From positions 49,027 to 113,026 of the forward strand of contig JBBQXS010000009.1 in assembly GCA_038209365.1 (NCBI GenBank): a stretch of DNA of 64,000 nucleotides, read 5' to 3'. A program made the position numbers and the translations under genes. Source of the stretch: DASQHW01 sp038209365 (GTDB lineage Bacteria; Actinomycetota; Acidimicrobiia; IMCC26256; PALSA-610). Positions 7,794-15,106 of the stretch are shown here, piece by piece. The notes under the pieces were generated by a model that saw only the letters and a program-made list of their open reading frames with translations, was not told where the DNA came from and did no database searches. Numbering within the stretch: position 1 is the first letter of the stretch; each line of letters begins with the position of its first letter.

Positions 7794-9815
7794 CTACTCT
7801 CGGGCGGCGTTCTCGAATGTCGTGTAATCGGCGTGGAAGACGAGCCTTGCCTGGCCGACCGGGCCGTTGCGGTGCTTGGCAACGATGATCTCGGCGAGCC
7901 CGCGCTGCTCGGACTCCGGGTTGTAGTACTCGTCGCGGTAGATGAACATGACGACGTCGGCATCTTGTTCGATGCTGTTGTGCACGACGATGTCGTTCGC
8001 CACGAAGTTCTGGGTGCCGGGCACCGTCGCGTCGAACACCGGCGCCTCACCGTTCGGCTGGATCGCGACCACATCGTCCCAGAGCACGTCGCTCGTGCCC
8101 AGATCGGCGAGGAACTGGTCCGGGAGGGCATCGGCGATGCGCCGCATCAACGCGCGGGACACGCCCTGCTCGTAGACGCGGAAGCTGCCGCCCTCGGCTT
8201 CGCCCAGCCGCTCGACGAGGTCGTGCGCGCGCAGAGAACCGTTGACGAGGAGTCCCTTGCGCTCGATGTAGTCCCAGATCTCGCGCGGCACCGTGTCGCG
8301 CAGCACGTCGACCTCGGGGCCGCCGAATCGTGACGCCGCGACATGCGTGCCGACACGCAAGTCTTCGAGGTGGACCCAACCGTCGAGCGTGAGGACCGGA
8401 TGGTTGCCGCTCGCGGTGACGGTCCGACCGGACGCCAGTCGAAGCTCGAAGACGGGCTTCGTGCCACTCGCAAAGACACGCGACATCCGGCCTGGTACGA
8501 GTTGCAGGTGCTCGTCGAGCGTGAGCACGTCGACGTCTTCGGCGTCGCGCGCGTAGAGGTCGCCGATCGTCGCGACCGTGCCGTCGGCGAGCGTGACGCA
8601 CGCGTCCCCGGTCAGACAACCGGACTCGCGCAGGTCGGCGAGCATCGGGCGCTTGTCTTGGCGGTATTCGAGTTGCCGGTTCAGCTGTGAGAGGCACACG
8701 ACCGGCGCTTCGAGCTCACGGGCGAGGATCTTCAGGCCGCGCGACAGCTCGGAGACCTCGACCTGCCGGCTCTCGATCCGCTTGTTGTGCGACGTCATGA
8801 GTTGCAGGTAGTCGACCACGATCAGGCCCAGATCGCCGAAGCGGGCCTTGATGCGGCGGGCCTTGGCGCGCATCTCCATGACCGTGCAGTGCGGGTTGTC
8901 GTCGATGAAGAACGGTGCTTCGGCGAGTCGTCCCACGGCCTGGTTGACGCGGGGCCACTCGTGCTCACCGAGGCGACCCGTCTGCAGCTTGCGCGAGGGC
9001 ACGCGGGCCTCGGCCGCGAGCAGGCGCTTGGTGAGCTCGAGGTAGCCCATCTCCATGGAGAAGAACATGACCGGTTTGCGACCATGGACGGACACATGCT
9101 GGGCGAGCCCGAGGGCGAAGGACGTCTTGCCCTGGCCGGGTCGGGCGGCGACGATCGAGAGCGTCGACGGCTGCAGGCCCAGCAGGATGGCATCGAGGTC
9201 GTGGTACCCGGTCGCGGTGCCCACGATGTCGCTCTCGCGGTCGTAGAGCGCCTCGAGCTGGTTCATCGTCTGTTCGAGCGCCGGATACAGCGGCACGAGC
9301 GAGTCCGTGACGCGCTTCTCGGCGACCTCGAAGATTGCCGCCTCGGCGCGATCGAGCGTCTCGTCGACGGCATCCTCCGCCGCGTATGCCATTTCCTGGA
9401 TCTCGCCCGCGGTCTCGATCAGCCGGCGCAACACGGCGAGCTCGCCGACGATCTGGGCGTAGTGCGCGGCGTTCGCCGACGCGGGAGTCGACGCCTGGAT
9501 GCGCAACAGCGTCGTGCGACCGCCGAGCTGGTCGAGCTGGGACGCCCGTCGCAGCTCCTCGGCGACCGTGACCGGATCGACGGGCTCACCGCGGCTGTGC
9601 AGCGCGAACGCCGACTCGTAGATGGCGCCGTGTGCCGGCTTGTAGAAGTCGGCCGGCTCGAGATGCGCCTCGATCGCGGCGGTGATCGCCTCGCGCGAGA
9701 GCATCATCGCCCCGAGCAGCGACTCCTCGGCCTCCAGGCTGTGCGGCGGGATGCGGCCGCCGGAATTCCGGCGGCGCGTCGTCTCCACAAGATCGACATC
9801 GATCGACTGAGCCAC
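7794..9815 (-). CDS. dnaB: Replicative DNA helicase DnaB, intein-containing precursor
   Basis: The 673-residue precursor is the hexameric 5'-3' replicative helicase interrupted by an intein; removing the 214 intein residues leaves 459, the usual DnaB length. The N-terminal collar domain begins RIPPHSLEAEESLLGAMM. The RecA-like domain has Walker A ARPGQGKTSFAL, the FFSMEMG segment, Walker B LIVVDYLQL and the SQLNRQLE motif. The host sequence breaks at ADLRESG and resumes at SIEQDADVVMF, the classical DnaB-b insertion site also used in mycobacteria and cyanobacteria. GTG 9815 is preceded by AGGGGA at good spacing. It is the last gene of the rpsF-ssb-rpsR-rplI-dnaB run, after a 218-nt spacer with DnaA boxes. 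Confidence 0.96.
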   Translation of the reverse strand: MAQSIDVDLVETTRRRNSGGRIPPHSLEAEESLLGAMMLSREAITAAIEAHLEPADFYKPAHGAIYESAFALHSRGEPVDPVTVAEELRRASQLDQLGGRTTLLRIQASTPASANAAHYAQIVGELAVLRRLIETAGEIQEMAYAAEDAVDETLDRAEAAIFEVAEKRVTDSLVPLYPALEQTMNQLEALYDRESDIVGTATGYHDLDAILLGLQPSTLSIVAARPGQGKTSFALGLAQHVSVHGRKPVMFFSMEMGYLELTKRLLAAEARVPSRKLQTGRLGEHEWPRVNQAVGRLAEAPFFIDDNPHCTVMEMRAKARRIKARFGDLGLIVVDYLQLMTSHNKRIESRQVEVSELSRGLKILARELEAPVVCLSQLNRQLEYRQDKRPMLADLRESGCLTGDACVTLADGTVATIGDLYARDAEDVDVLTLDEHLQLVPGRMSRVFASGTKPVFELRLASGRTVTASGNHPVLTLDGWVHLEDLRVGTHVAASRFGGPEVDVLRDTVPREIWDYIERKGLLVNGSLRAHDLVERLGEAEGGSFRVYEQGVSRALMRRIADALPDQFLADLGTSDVLWDDVVAIQPNGEAPVFDATVPGTQNFVANDIVVHNSIEQDADVVMFIYRDEYYNPESEQRGLAEIIVAKHRNGPVGQARLVFHADYTTFENAARE
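7977..8618 (-). mobile_element. DnaB mini-intein (214 residues), endonuclease domain degenerate or lost
   Basis: The insert starts at Cys400 (block A: CLTGDACVTLADG), has the block-B GNHPVL histidine at residue 472, and ends in block F/G with VFDATVPGTQNFVANDIVVHN-type sequence, His612, Asn613 and extein +1 Ser614. These are the four residues expected for class 1 splicing, so it should be splicing-competent. A HINT domain needs about 130-150 residues; the extra roughly 70-80 residues between VDVLRDTVPREIW and VLWDDVVAI have no LAGLIDADG motif. This looks like the leftover of a homing-endonuclease region that has been deleted, leaving an intein that can no longer home by itself. Confidence 0.93.
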
Positions 9816-10033
9816 GATTCCCCTATCCCGTCCGCACCGGCCCACGAGCGTCGCGCGTCGGGCCTGTGGGGCGTAAGAGGTACAACCGTGTGTCTTTGTT
9901 GTGGATCCCTACGCTGCCCGTCCACATGGTTGTGGATTGTGACGGCTCGGTGCGCCACCCACGCGGATGCCCCGGACGCGAGTGGTCCACAGACTGTGGA
10001 CAACGGCTGTGGACGACGGTGTGGAGGGAGCGT
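9816..10033. promoter_or_regulatory. DnaA-box cluster in the rplI-dnaB spacer
   Basis: The 218-bp non-coding spacer upstream of dnaB contains several matches to the actinobacterial DnaA box TTGTCCACA. There is a perfect one on the minus strand at 9995-10003, a one-mismatch box TGGTCCACA on the plus strand at 9983-9991, and TCGTCCACA on the minus strand at 10008-10016. Weaker minus-strand copies lie at 9931-9939 (CAATCCACA) and 9900-9908 (GGATCCACA). Three of them sit within 34 bp in alternating orientation. They could bring dnaB transcription under DnaA control or titrate DnaA about 28 kb from oriC. No DnaA-trio or AT-rich unwinding tract is next to them. Confidence 0.7.
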
Positions 10034-10483
10034 TCAGCTCGCCGCTTCGACCTCGACATGAAGATTCGCGAGCACGTCGGTGTGCAGCCGGACCTGGAGG
10101 TCGACCCCGCCGAGCTCCTTCAGGGGCTCGTCGAGGTTGATCTTCCGCCGGTCGATCTCGGCGCCGGTCTGTTTCTGGACGGCCTCGGCGACGTCGACCG
10201 AGGTGACCGACCCGAACAGCTTGCCTTCGGCGCCGGCCCGCGCCTTGATCGTGATCGTGCGGCCCTCGAACTGGGCCGCGAGCGCCTGCGCGGCCTCGCG
10301 GTCGCGCGAATCGCGGACTTCGCGATTGCGCCGCATCGCATCGGCCTGCTTCTGGCTCCCGGACGATGCCTTCAACGCCAAGCCGCGAGGCACAAGGTAG
10401 TTGCGGGCATAGCCGTCGGCGACGTCGACGATGTCGCCCTTGTTGCCGAGATTGTCGACGTCGGCCCGGAGGACGACCTTCAT
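10034..10483 (-). CDS. rplI: Large ribosomal subunit protein bL9
   Basis: The 149-residue product has the diagnostic N-terminal 23S rRNA-binding domain MKVVLRADVDNLGNKGDIVDVADGYARNYLVPRGLA-type sequence (about 1-45), a long connecting helix rich in Arg/Glu/Ala, and the C-terminal domain with GSVTSVDVAEA and LKELGGVDLQVRLH. Length and domain layout are ordinary. Its ATG overlaps the rpsR stop by 4 nt (ATGA), so it is translationally coupled to S18. The gene belongs to the leftward rpsF-ssb-rpsR-rplI operon. Confidence 0.97.
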   Translation of the reverse strand: MKVVLRADVDNLGNKGDIVDVADGYARNYLVPRGLALKASSGSQKQADAMRRNREVRDSRDREAAQALAAQFEGRTITIKARAGAEGKLFGSVTSVDVAEAVQKQTGAEIDRRKINLDEPLKELGGVDLQVRLHTDVLANLHVEVEAAS

Positions 10484-10911
10484 TCCTCCTCGTCCTCCGC
10501 GTCGGCCGCCACGTCGACCAATTCCTCGTCGACACCTACGAGCTCGTCGGGCGCCACGCTCATCGACCGCGGCGGCTGGGGATCGGGACGCATCTCGCGG
10601 TCGTCACGGTCACCACGGTCGCGATCGCGCCGCCCCTTCGACCGTTGCGTCACCTGCCGCACGCTGTACGGGAGGAGCGCCATCTCGCGCGCCACGCGGA
10701 TCGCGCGCGCCACCGCGACCTGTTGCTGCTGGCTGTTCCCGGTGACACGCCGGGCGCGGATCTTCGCCCGCTCGGACATGAACCGCCGCAGCAGGTTCAC
10801 GTCCTTGTAGTCGACCCAATCGATGTTCTCGGTCGTGAGGATCGAGGTCTTCTTCTTGATGGGGCGCCGATCCTTGGACGGCGCGCCCTTCTTCTCTCTG
10901 CGCTGTGCCAT
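10480..10911 (-). CDS. rpsR: Small ribosomal subunit protein bS18, zinc-free form with C-terminal extension
   Basis: The S18 core (about residues 20-88) is clear: NIDWVDYKDVNLLRRFMSERAKI, then ARRVTGN and AREMALLPY. The family's zinc cysteines are absent: the usual CxxC region reads TSILTTEN and the second pair is replaced by GNSQQQQ, so this is a C-minus (zinc-independent) version. After the core comes an unusual tail of about 55 residues, first mixed-charge (GRRDRDRGDRDDRE), then strongly acidic, ending AEDEEE. Typical S18 proteins are 75-90 residues; this is 143. It lies between ssb and rplI, with a 4-nt overlap to rplI. Confidence 0.95.
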   Translation of the reverse strand: MAQRREKKGAPSKDRRPIKKKTSILTTENIDWVDYKDVNLLRRFMSERAKIRARRVTGNSQQQQVAVARAIRVAREMALLPYSVRQVTQRSKGRRDRDRGDRDDREMRPDPQPPRSMSVAPDELVGVDEELVDVAADAEDEEE

Positions 10912-10980
10912 TTCGCCTCTGACTCGCTGGTATCGGGAGAACGGATTTCGGGAGAACGGGGTCGCGCGAGCGGGGTCTCG

Positions 10981-11460
10981 CTAGAACGGCTCTTCGCCGA
11001 ACTCGTCGTAGCCGCCGGTGCCCGCGCCGGCGGGGGTGGGTGCAGGGGCGCGCTTGGCCCCGCCATCAGCGGGGCCGCCGCCACCTGGGCCACTCCGTTC
11101 CACCTTGTGGACCTCGGCCGTGGCGAAGCGCAAGCTCGGCGCGACGTCGTCCGCGACGACCTCGACGATTGAGCGCTTCTCGCCCGACTCGGTCTCCCAG
11201 CTGCGCTGTTCGAGGCGGCCGCTCACCACGACACGCGAACCCTTGGTCAGCGACGCGCTGACGTTCTCGGCGAGCTGACGCCACGCGACCACGTTGAAGA
11301 AGCTCGTCTGCTCTTCCCATTCCTGGGTCTGCTGGTTGCGCCACGAGCGATTCACCGCGACGCCGAAGGTCACCTTCGAGACCCCGCTCGGCGTGTAGCG
11401 CATCTCCGGCTCACGCGTGATGTTCCCTGAGATCGTGATGCTGTTCGAATCCGTTGCCAT
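10981..11460 (-). CDS. ssb: Single-stranded DNA-binding protein
   Basis: The 159-residue product has an OB fold (about 5-112) with NITREPEMRYTPSG, FGVAVNR and SFFNVVAWRQLAENV, a Gly/Pro-rich linker (about 122-148) and the acidic C-terminal tip DEFGEEPF through which SSB recruits replication and repair partners. The ATG at 11460 begins the conserved domain; longer upstream reading runs into rpsF. It lies 13 nt after rpsF and 69 nt before rpsR in the same operon, the usual bacterial arrangement. It protects single strands at forks started at the nearby oriC. Confidence 0.97.
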   Translation of the reverse strand: MATDSNSITISGNITREPEMRYTPSGVSKVTFGVAVNRSWRNQQTQEWEEQTSFFNVVAWRQLAENVSASLTKGSRVVVSGRLEQRSWETESGEKRSIVEVVADDVAPSLRFATAEVHKVERSGPGGGGPADGGAKRAPAPTPAGAGTGGYDEFGEEPF

Positions 11461-11473
11461 GTTCGCTTTCTCC

Positions 11474-11830
11474 CTACGCGTGTTCCGCCGCCGGCGCACT
11501 TCCCGCAGCCCTCGGAGGCCCGTAGACCTTCTCGGGGATGCGGAGCACCATGTGGCGGATGACTTCGTCGGCCAGGGAGAGCACCCGATGCAGCTCGTCC
11601 ATCGCTTGCGGTTCCGCACGAGCCTGGGCCACGACGTAGTAGCCCTCCGGCTTGCGCTTTATCTCGTAAGCGAGACGGCGCTTGCCCCAGTAATCGACGT
11701 GACCCCGTTGGGCGCCACGCGACTCGATCAATTGGAGCCACCGCTCGACGGCTGCCCGGATCGTCTCCTCGTCCAGGTCCGCGTCGAGGATGATCATCAC
11801 TTCGTACGGCCGCATTGCCGGCGTCGGCAT
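11474..11830 (-). CDS. rpsF: Small ribosomal subunit protein bS6
   Basis: The 118-residue S6 protein has MRPYEVMIILDADLDEE at its start, GKRRLAYEIKRKPEGYYV in the middle and DEVIRHMVLRIPEK near the end, all hallmark segments. It binds the central domain of 16S rRNA together with S18, encoded two genes downstream. The ATG at 11830 has AGGAGG eight nt ahead; a second ATG five codons later begins the conserved core. It is the first gene of the leftward operon, and the 208 bp before it should carry the operon promoter. Confidence 0.97.
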   Translation of the reverse strand: MPTPAMRPYEVMIILDADLDEETIRAAVERWLQLIESRGAQRGHVDYWGKRRLAYEIKRKPEGYYVVAQARAEPQAMDELHRVLSLADEVIRHMVLRIPEKVYGPPRAAGSAPAAEHA

Positions 11831-12038
11831 GGCCGGTACCTCCTTCGGACCGCAGCCCGATTGCTGCGGGCCCCGTTGCCCGGCCGAAGCCGCCGTGGGG
11901 GCAGGATCTCGGTTGTGAACCGGTGAAAGCTAGCAGATCACTCGACGTGTCCTATCGGGGAGGACGCTACACGGGGGGTGCGACAGTGACCAGGCTCATC
12001 GCAACCTTCCGTCGGGACGGGTTGGTGCCGGAGGTGCG

Positions 12039-12539
12039 TCATGCGCCGCACGCGGCGAGCCCGCCGCCGCTCGCCGCGCCCGCGACGCGCTCGAGCGCAT
12101 AGCGGTAGCGGCGCGTGCTCGCGTAGATCGGGCAGGTCGCGTCGCTCCCGGTCGGACACGGCGTCATGCGCTGCTGGTCGACCGGCTTGCCATCCGCGTC
12201 GAAGAAGGAGACATCGAGCGGGAGGGGGGTGTTCGCCATCGTGAACCGTGCGCTCGTATCGCTCTCGAACACGAAGATCATGCCGTCATAGGGCGCCAGT
12301 GATTGCACGTCACGCAATCCCCGCACGCGCTGGCCCTGGGTCATCGCGACGAGCACGCGCAGGCAGCGATCGCCGAGCGCGAGGCGCGTCTCCCCGAAGT
12401 CGCCGAACGGCGCGTCGGCCGCACGCGTCGATTCGATGTGCACGCGCCCACGGTCCCGGCCGCCACCACTCCCACACGCGACGAGCAGCGCCGCGCCGGC
12501 GACCACCGACGCGGTGACCTTCCGGGCGCGTGACGACAC
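12039..12539 (-). CDS. DUF192 lipoprotein
   Basis: A 166-residue protein with a lipoprotein signal peptide: basic start, hydrophobic core and lipobox LLVAC with the acceptor Cys at residue 22. The mature domain is DUF192: the pattern VAMTQGQRVRGLRDVQSLAPYDGMIFVFE, then ARFTMANTPLPLDVSFFDADG and an HIDR-like tail, is the family signature. DUF192 has no agreed biochemical role. It starts 9 nt after panB ends, on the same strand, and is probably co-transcribed with it, though the functional link is not obvious. Three further cysteines near the C-terminus could form a disulphide outside the cell. Confidence 0.85.
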   Translation of the reverse strand: MSSRARKVTASVVAGAALLVACGSGGGRDRGRVHIESTRAADAPFGDFGETRLALGDRCLRVLVAMTQGQRVRGLRDVQSLAPYDGMIFVFESDTSARFTMANTPLPLDVSFFDADGKPVDQQRMTPCPTGSDATCPIYASTRRYRYALERVAGAASGGGLAACGA

Positions 12540-12548
12540 GTCGACGTA

Positions 12549-13445
12549 CTACTGCGCGAGCTCGGGCTCGGCGGTGGTCCCGCCGTACAGGCCGAGCGCG
12601 TCGGCCATCTGATCGGTCATGTGGTATGTCTCCGCGCTCGCCGGATACGCGCCGGCCCGCACGTCCGCACAGAAGCGGGCGATCGCCGCGGTTGCGTCGT
12701 CTTCCAGCGTTGCGTACTGCCGGACGAACTTCGGGGCGCGCCGCGCGGTCGTCGAGAAGCCGAGCAGGTCGTGCCACACGAGCACCTGCCCGTCACAGTG
12801 CCGGCCGGCGCCGATTCCGATCGTCGGAACAGCGACCGATTCGGTGATGATCCGCGCCACACCGTCCGGCACGCACTCGAGCACGATCGCGAACACCCCG
12901 GCGTCGGCGAGCGCGACCGCATCGTCGGCGAGCGCCTTGGCCGCCTCGAGTCCCTTGCCCTGCACCTTGAACCCGCCGAGCGCGTGGATCGACTGGGGGG
13001 TGAGCCCGATGTGGCCCATCACCGGGATCTCGGCGTCGATGATGGCGCGCACCGCGTCGACGCGCTTGCGCCCGCCTTCGAGCTTCACGGCGCCTGCACC
13101 GGCACGGATGAGGCGCGCCCCGTTGTGCACGGTCTCCTCCGTGCTCACGTGATAGCTCATCCATGGAAGGTCGGCGACCACGAGTGCCCGAGGTCGCGTC
13201 CGCGCGACCGCGCCGACGTGGTGCGCCATGTCGTCGGTGGTGACCTGCAGCGTGTCTTCGTAGCCCAGCACGACCATCGCGACCGAGTCGCCGACGAGGA
13301 TGATGTCGACTCCGGCGGCGTCGACCGTACGTGCCGACGGCGCGTCATACGCGGTGACCATCACAAGCGGTGTGGTATCGGCGCCCTCGCCTTTGTGAGC
13401 GGCAACGTCGGGCGCCGTGACACGGCGCGCTGCGCGAGCGGTCAT
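12549..13445 (-). CDS. panB: 3-methyl-2-oxobutanoate hydroxymethyltransferase
   Basis: The 298-residue enzyme transfers a hydroxymethyl group from 5,10-methylenetetrahydrofolate to 2-oxoisovalerate, giving ketopantoate, the first committed step of pantothenate/CoA synthesis. Recognised segments are VMVTAYDAPSAR, ILVGDSVAMVVLGYEDT (metal-binding Asp), GAGAVKLEGG, VMGHIGLTPQSIHALGGFKVQGK and IGIGAGRHCDGQVLV. The ATG at 13445 starts the conserved N-terminus; the upstream reading frame is not PanB-like. No panC or panD is adjacent. It is followed by the DUF192 lipoprotein gene in the same direction. Confidence 0.96.
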   Translation of the reverse strand: MTARAARRVTAPDVAAHKGEGADTTPLVMVTAYDAPSARTVDAAGVDIILVGDSVAMVVLGYEDTLQVTTDDMAHHVGAVARTRPRALVVADLPWMSYHVSTEETVHNGARLIRAGAGAVKLEGGRKRVDAVRAIIDAEIPVMGHIGLTPQSIHALGGFKVQGKGLEAAKALADDAVALADAGVFAIVLECVPDGVARIITESVAVPTIGIGAGRHCDGQVLVWHDLLGFSTTARRAPKFVRQYATLEDDATAAIARFCADVRAGAYPASAETYHMTDQMADALGLYGGTTAEPELAQ

Positions 13446-13553
13446 CTCGACGATCCTCCACCGTCCAGGGCACCCTCGGCTCCCGGCGGCACCGCAAGGG
13501 TACCCAAACAACGGCCCTGACGCACTCGGGCGATCGGCGTCAGAATCACGCTC

Positions 13554-13751
13554 GTGACCGGACGAGCATGTGAGAACTGCGGGTTCGTCGACGAGGAGCT
13601 CGTGATCGTGCGACGCGTCTATGTCGTGCCGGAGACCTGGGAGCACCCGCCGTCGCACACGGTCGTTCCCGAACCGGAGCCGTGGTGCATCTCGTGCGCG
13701 TCGCAGTACCCGTGCGAGCCGGTCGGCGAAGAGCCCTACGACGCGAGTTGA
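13554..13751 (+). CDS. Small cysteine-rich putative zinc-ribbon protein
   Basis: A 65-residue product with two CxxC pairs: CENCGF near the start (Cys6/Cys9) and CISCASQYPC near the end. The spacing suggests a compact zinc ribbon, perhaps binding nucleic acid or another protein. No transmembrane segment. GTG 13554 is the only sensible start and lies 108 bp from divergent panB. The stop is 3 nt from the stop of the convergent AAC(3)-like gene. I do not recognise a named family, and codon usage looks like that of neighbouring real genes. Confidence 0.62.
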   Translation: MTGRACENCGFVDEELVIVRRVYVVPETWEHPPSHTVVPEPEPWCISCASQYPCEPVGEEPYDAS

Positions 13752-13754
13752 CCG

Positions 13755-14525
13755 TTACGTGCGGTTGGCGTTCATCCACGCGACGGCGAAGTCCACGATC
13801 GCGCGCTGCGACATCCGCTGGGCCGTCCCGCCTCCGGCATGTCCTGTCTGTTCCTGGCCGGTCGCCGCGAACGCGGCGCCGATCTTGTCGAAGTCGCTGC
13901 TGTCGATCTCGTCTTCCTCGTACACGACCCACTGCCGTCGCCCGTCGGCGAGCATCGGCGAGCCGTTCCAAATTGTCTTGCGCATGACGTCCGCGCGCGC
14001 CTCCGCGAGATGCAATGACGTGTTGTTGTTGTGGCCGACGCCGAGCAGGAGCACCAGCGCGTCACGGTCATAGCAGTGCGCGAGCGGCGAATGCTCACCA
14101 AGACCCGAGTCGAGGCGGTGGTCGGCAACGATCGCGCCGGCGAGCGGGCCGAGCGCGACGAAGGAATGGCGTGGGTGCGCACTCCGGACGACGCCGGGAA
14201 CATGCCGGAAGCACTCGACGATGGCGCCCATCTCCCGCGTCGGCGTGACCTGCGGATCGAAGGGCGTGGTCTCGGCCCGAATCACGGACCACCAGGCCTC
14301 CGGCACCGGCGGGTGCTTCCAGAGGCTCGGCTCACTGAGATGACCCGAGTGGGCCGGCATCACGAGCGTTCCCCCCGGGCCGACGACCTGTCGGAGGGCT
14401 TCCACGACGGCCTGTGCGCCGCCCGCGACCCACCCGAGTCGCGAGAGCGACGAATGCACGATCACGGTCGCGCCCTCGGGCACCCCGAGTGCGCGCAGAT
14501 CGCGTGCGAGCGACCGAAGGGTCAC
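13755..14525 (-). CDS. Aminoglycoside N(3)-acetyltransferase family protein
   Basis: A 256-residue member of the AAC(3)/YokD antibiotic acetyltransferase fold, which in characterised members acetylates the 3-amino group of 2-deoxystreptamine using acetyl-CoA. Visible segments are VIVHSSLSRLGWV, GPGGTLVMPAHSGH, TREMGAIVECFR, HPRHSFVALGP and the catalytic-site GEHSPLAHCYDRDALVLLLGVGHNNNTSLHLAE. GTG 14525 is preceded by GAGGTGA at 4-5 nt and gives the standard N-terminus MTLRSLARDLRALG; an earlier GTG at 14564 has no ribosome-binding site. It follows the DUF5318 gene on the same strand. Whether it confers resistance is unknown; many chromosomal homologues have other substrates. Confidence 0.88.
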   Translation of the reverse strand: MTLRSLARDLRALGVPEGATVIVHSSLSRLGWVAGGAQAVVEALRQVVGPGGTLVMPAHSGHLSEPSLWKHPPVPEAWWSVIRAETTPFDPQVTPTREMGAIVECFRHVPGVVRSAHPRHSFVALGPLAGAIVADHRLDSGLGEHSPLAHCYDRDALVLLLGVGHNNNTSLHLAEARADVMRKTIWNGSPMLADGRRQWVVYEEDEIDSSDFDKIGAAFAATGQEQTGHAGGGTAQRMSQRAIVDFAVAWMNANRT

Positions 14526-14575
14526 GACGTCACCTCGACGCGCGACCTCTGCTTCGTCCGGCACGACGCAAGCGG

Positions 14576-14941
14576 TCAGCTGGCGTGGAGGCGGCCGTGG
14601 AGCGACTGCCGGCGGAGATGGTTCCAGCGGCACTCGACGCAGACCTCGACGTCGTAGCAAGCGAACTCGTCGCACGACGCGCCGAGCTTCCGCAGCTCGG
14701 CCTCGTTGCTGATCGCGCGGCCGTTCGCCTGCTTCAGCTTGTCGCCGTATACGTACGACACCAGCCGCAGGTTCGTTGCGCCACAGACCGGGCACTCGTC
14801 GGCGAGGTCACTGCCGATGCACTGCGCCGCCCGCATGAGCTCGGGATGCGCGTCGCACACCTCCAGACGCGTGAGCGCGCCGCGGCGGAAGTCGCGCAAC
14901 ACTGCACGGCGGGCCAACGCGTAGTCGGTGACGCGATGCAT
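14576..14941 (-). CDS. DUF5318 family protein
   Basis: The 121-residue protein has a zinc-ribbon-like centre: CPVCGATN, then later CDEFACYDVEVCVECRWNHL, with enough CxxC pairs for one metal site. In mycobacteria the equivalent gene (DUF5318) lies close to the padR-ino1 pair and ponA; here it is likewise divergent from padR-ino1, supporting the assignment. The family has no established function. ATG 14941 precedes a typical MHRVTDYALARRAVLRDF start. It is separated from the padR operator by about 130 bp of divergent promoter region. Confidence 0.8.
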   Translation of the reverse strand: MHRVTDYALARRAVLRDFRRGALTRLEVCDAHPELMRAAQCIGSDLADECPVCGATNLRLVSYVYGDKLKQANGRAISNEAELRKLGASCDEFACYDVEVCVECRWNHLRRQSLHGRLHAS

Positions 14942-15073
14942 CGTGGCGGAAGTGTAGAGGCGCAGGTCGTTGCACTCATCCGCGGCGCGCGCAGTTCACG
15001 CGCGCGACACGAGCGTTCTCCAGGCTCCTGCATGCGTGGGCGAAATCCCTGCATATGCCACGGAAACTGCTTG

Positions 15074-15100
15074 CACGATATATCGATTCGATATATCGTG
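15074..15100. promoter_or_regulatory. 27-bp perfect palindrome, probable PadR operator overlapping a -10 element
   Basis: Two 13-nt arms, CACGATATATCGA and its exact reverse complement TCGATATATCGTG, flank a single central base at 15087. The site stands out as AT-rich in a GC-rich genome and ends six bases before the padR ATG. Within the right arm, TATCGT at 15094-15099 fits the actinobacterial -10 TANNNT at the right distance for transcription to begin at or next to the ATG, which suggests a leaderless padR mRNA and direct occlusion of RNA polymerase by the bound repressor. Confidence 0.8.
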
Positions 15101-15106
15101 TGACAC

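Noticed and set aside
14526..14564. GTG at 14564 as the AAC(3)-like start
   Set aside because: No ribosome-binding site; the GTG at 14525 has GAGGTGA and matches the family start.
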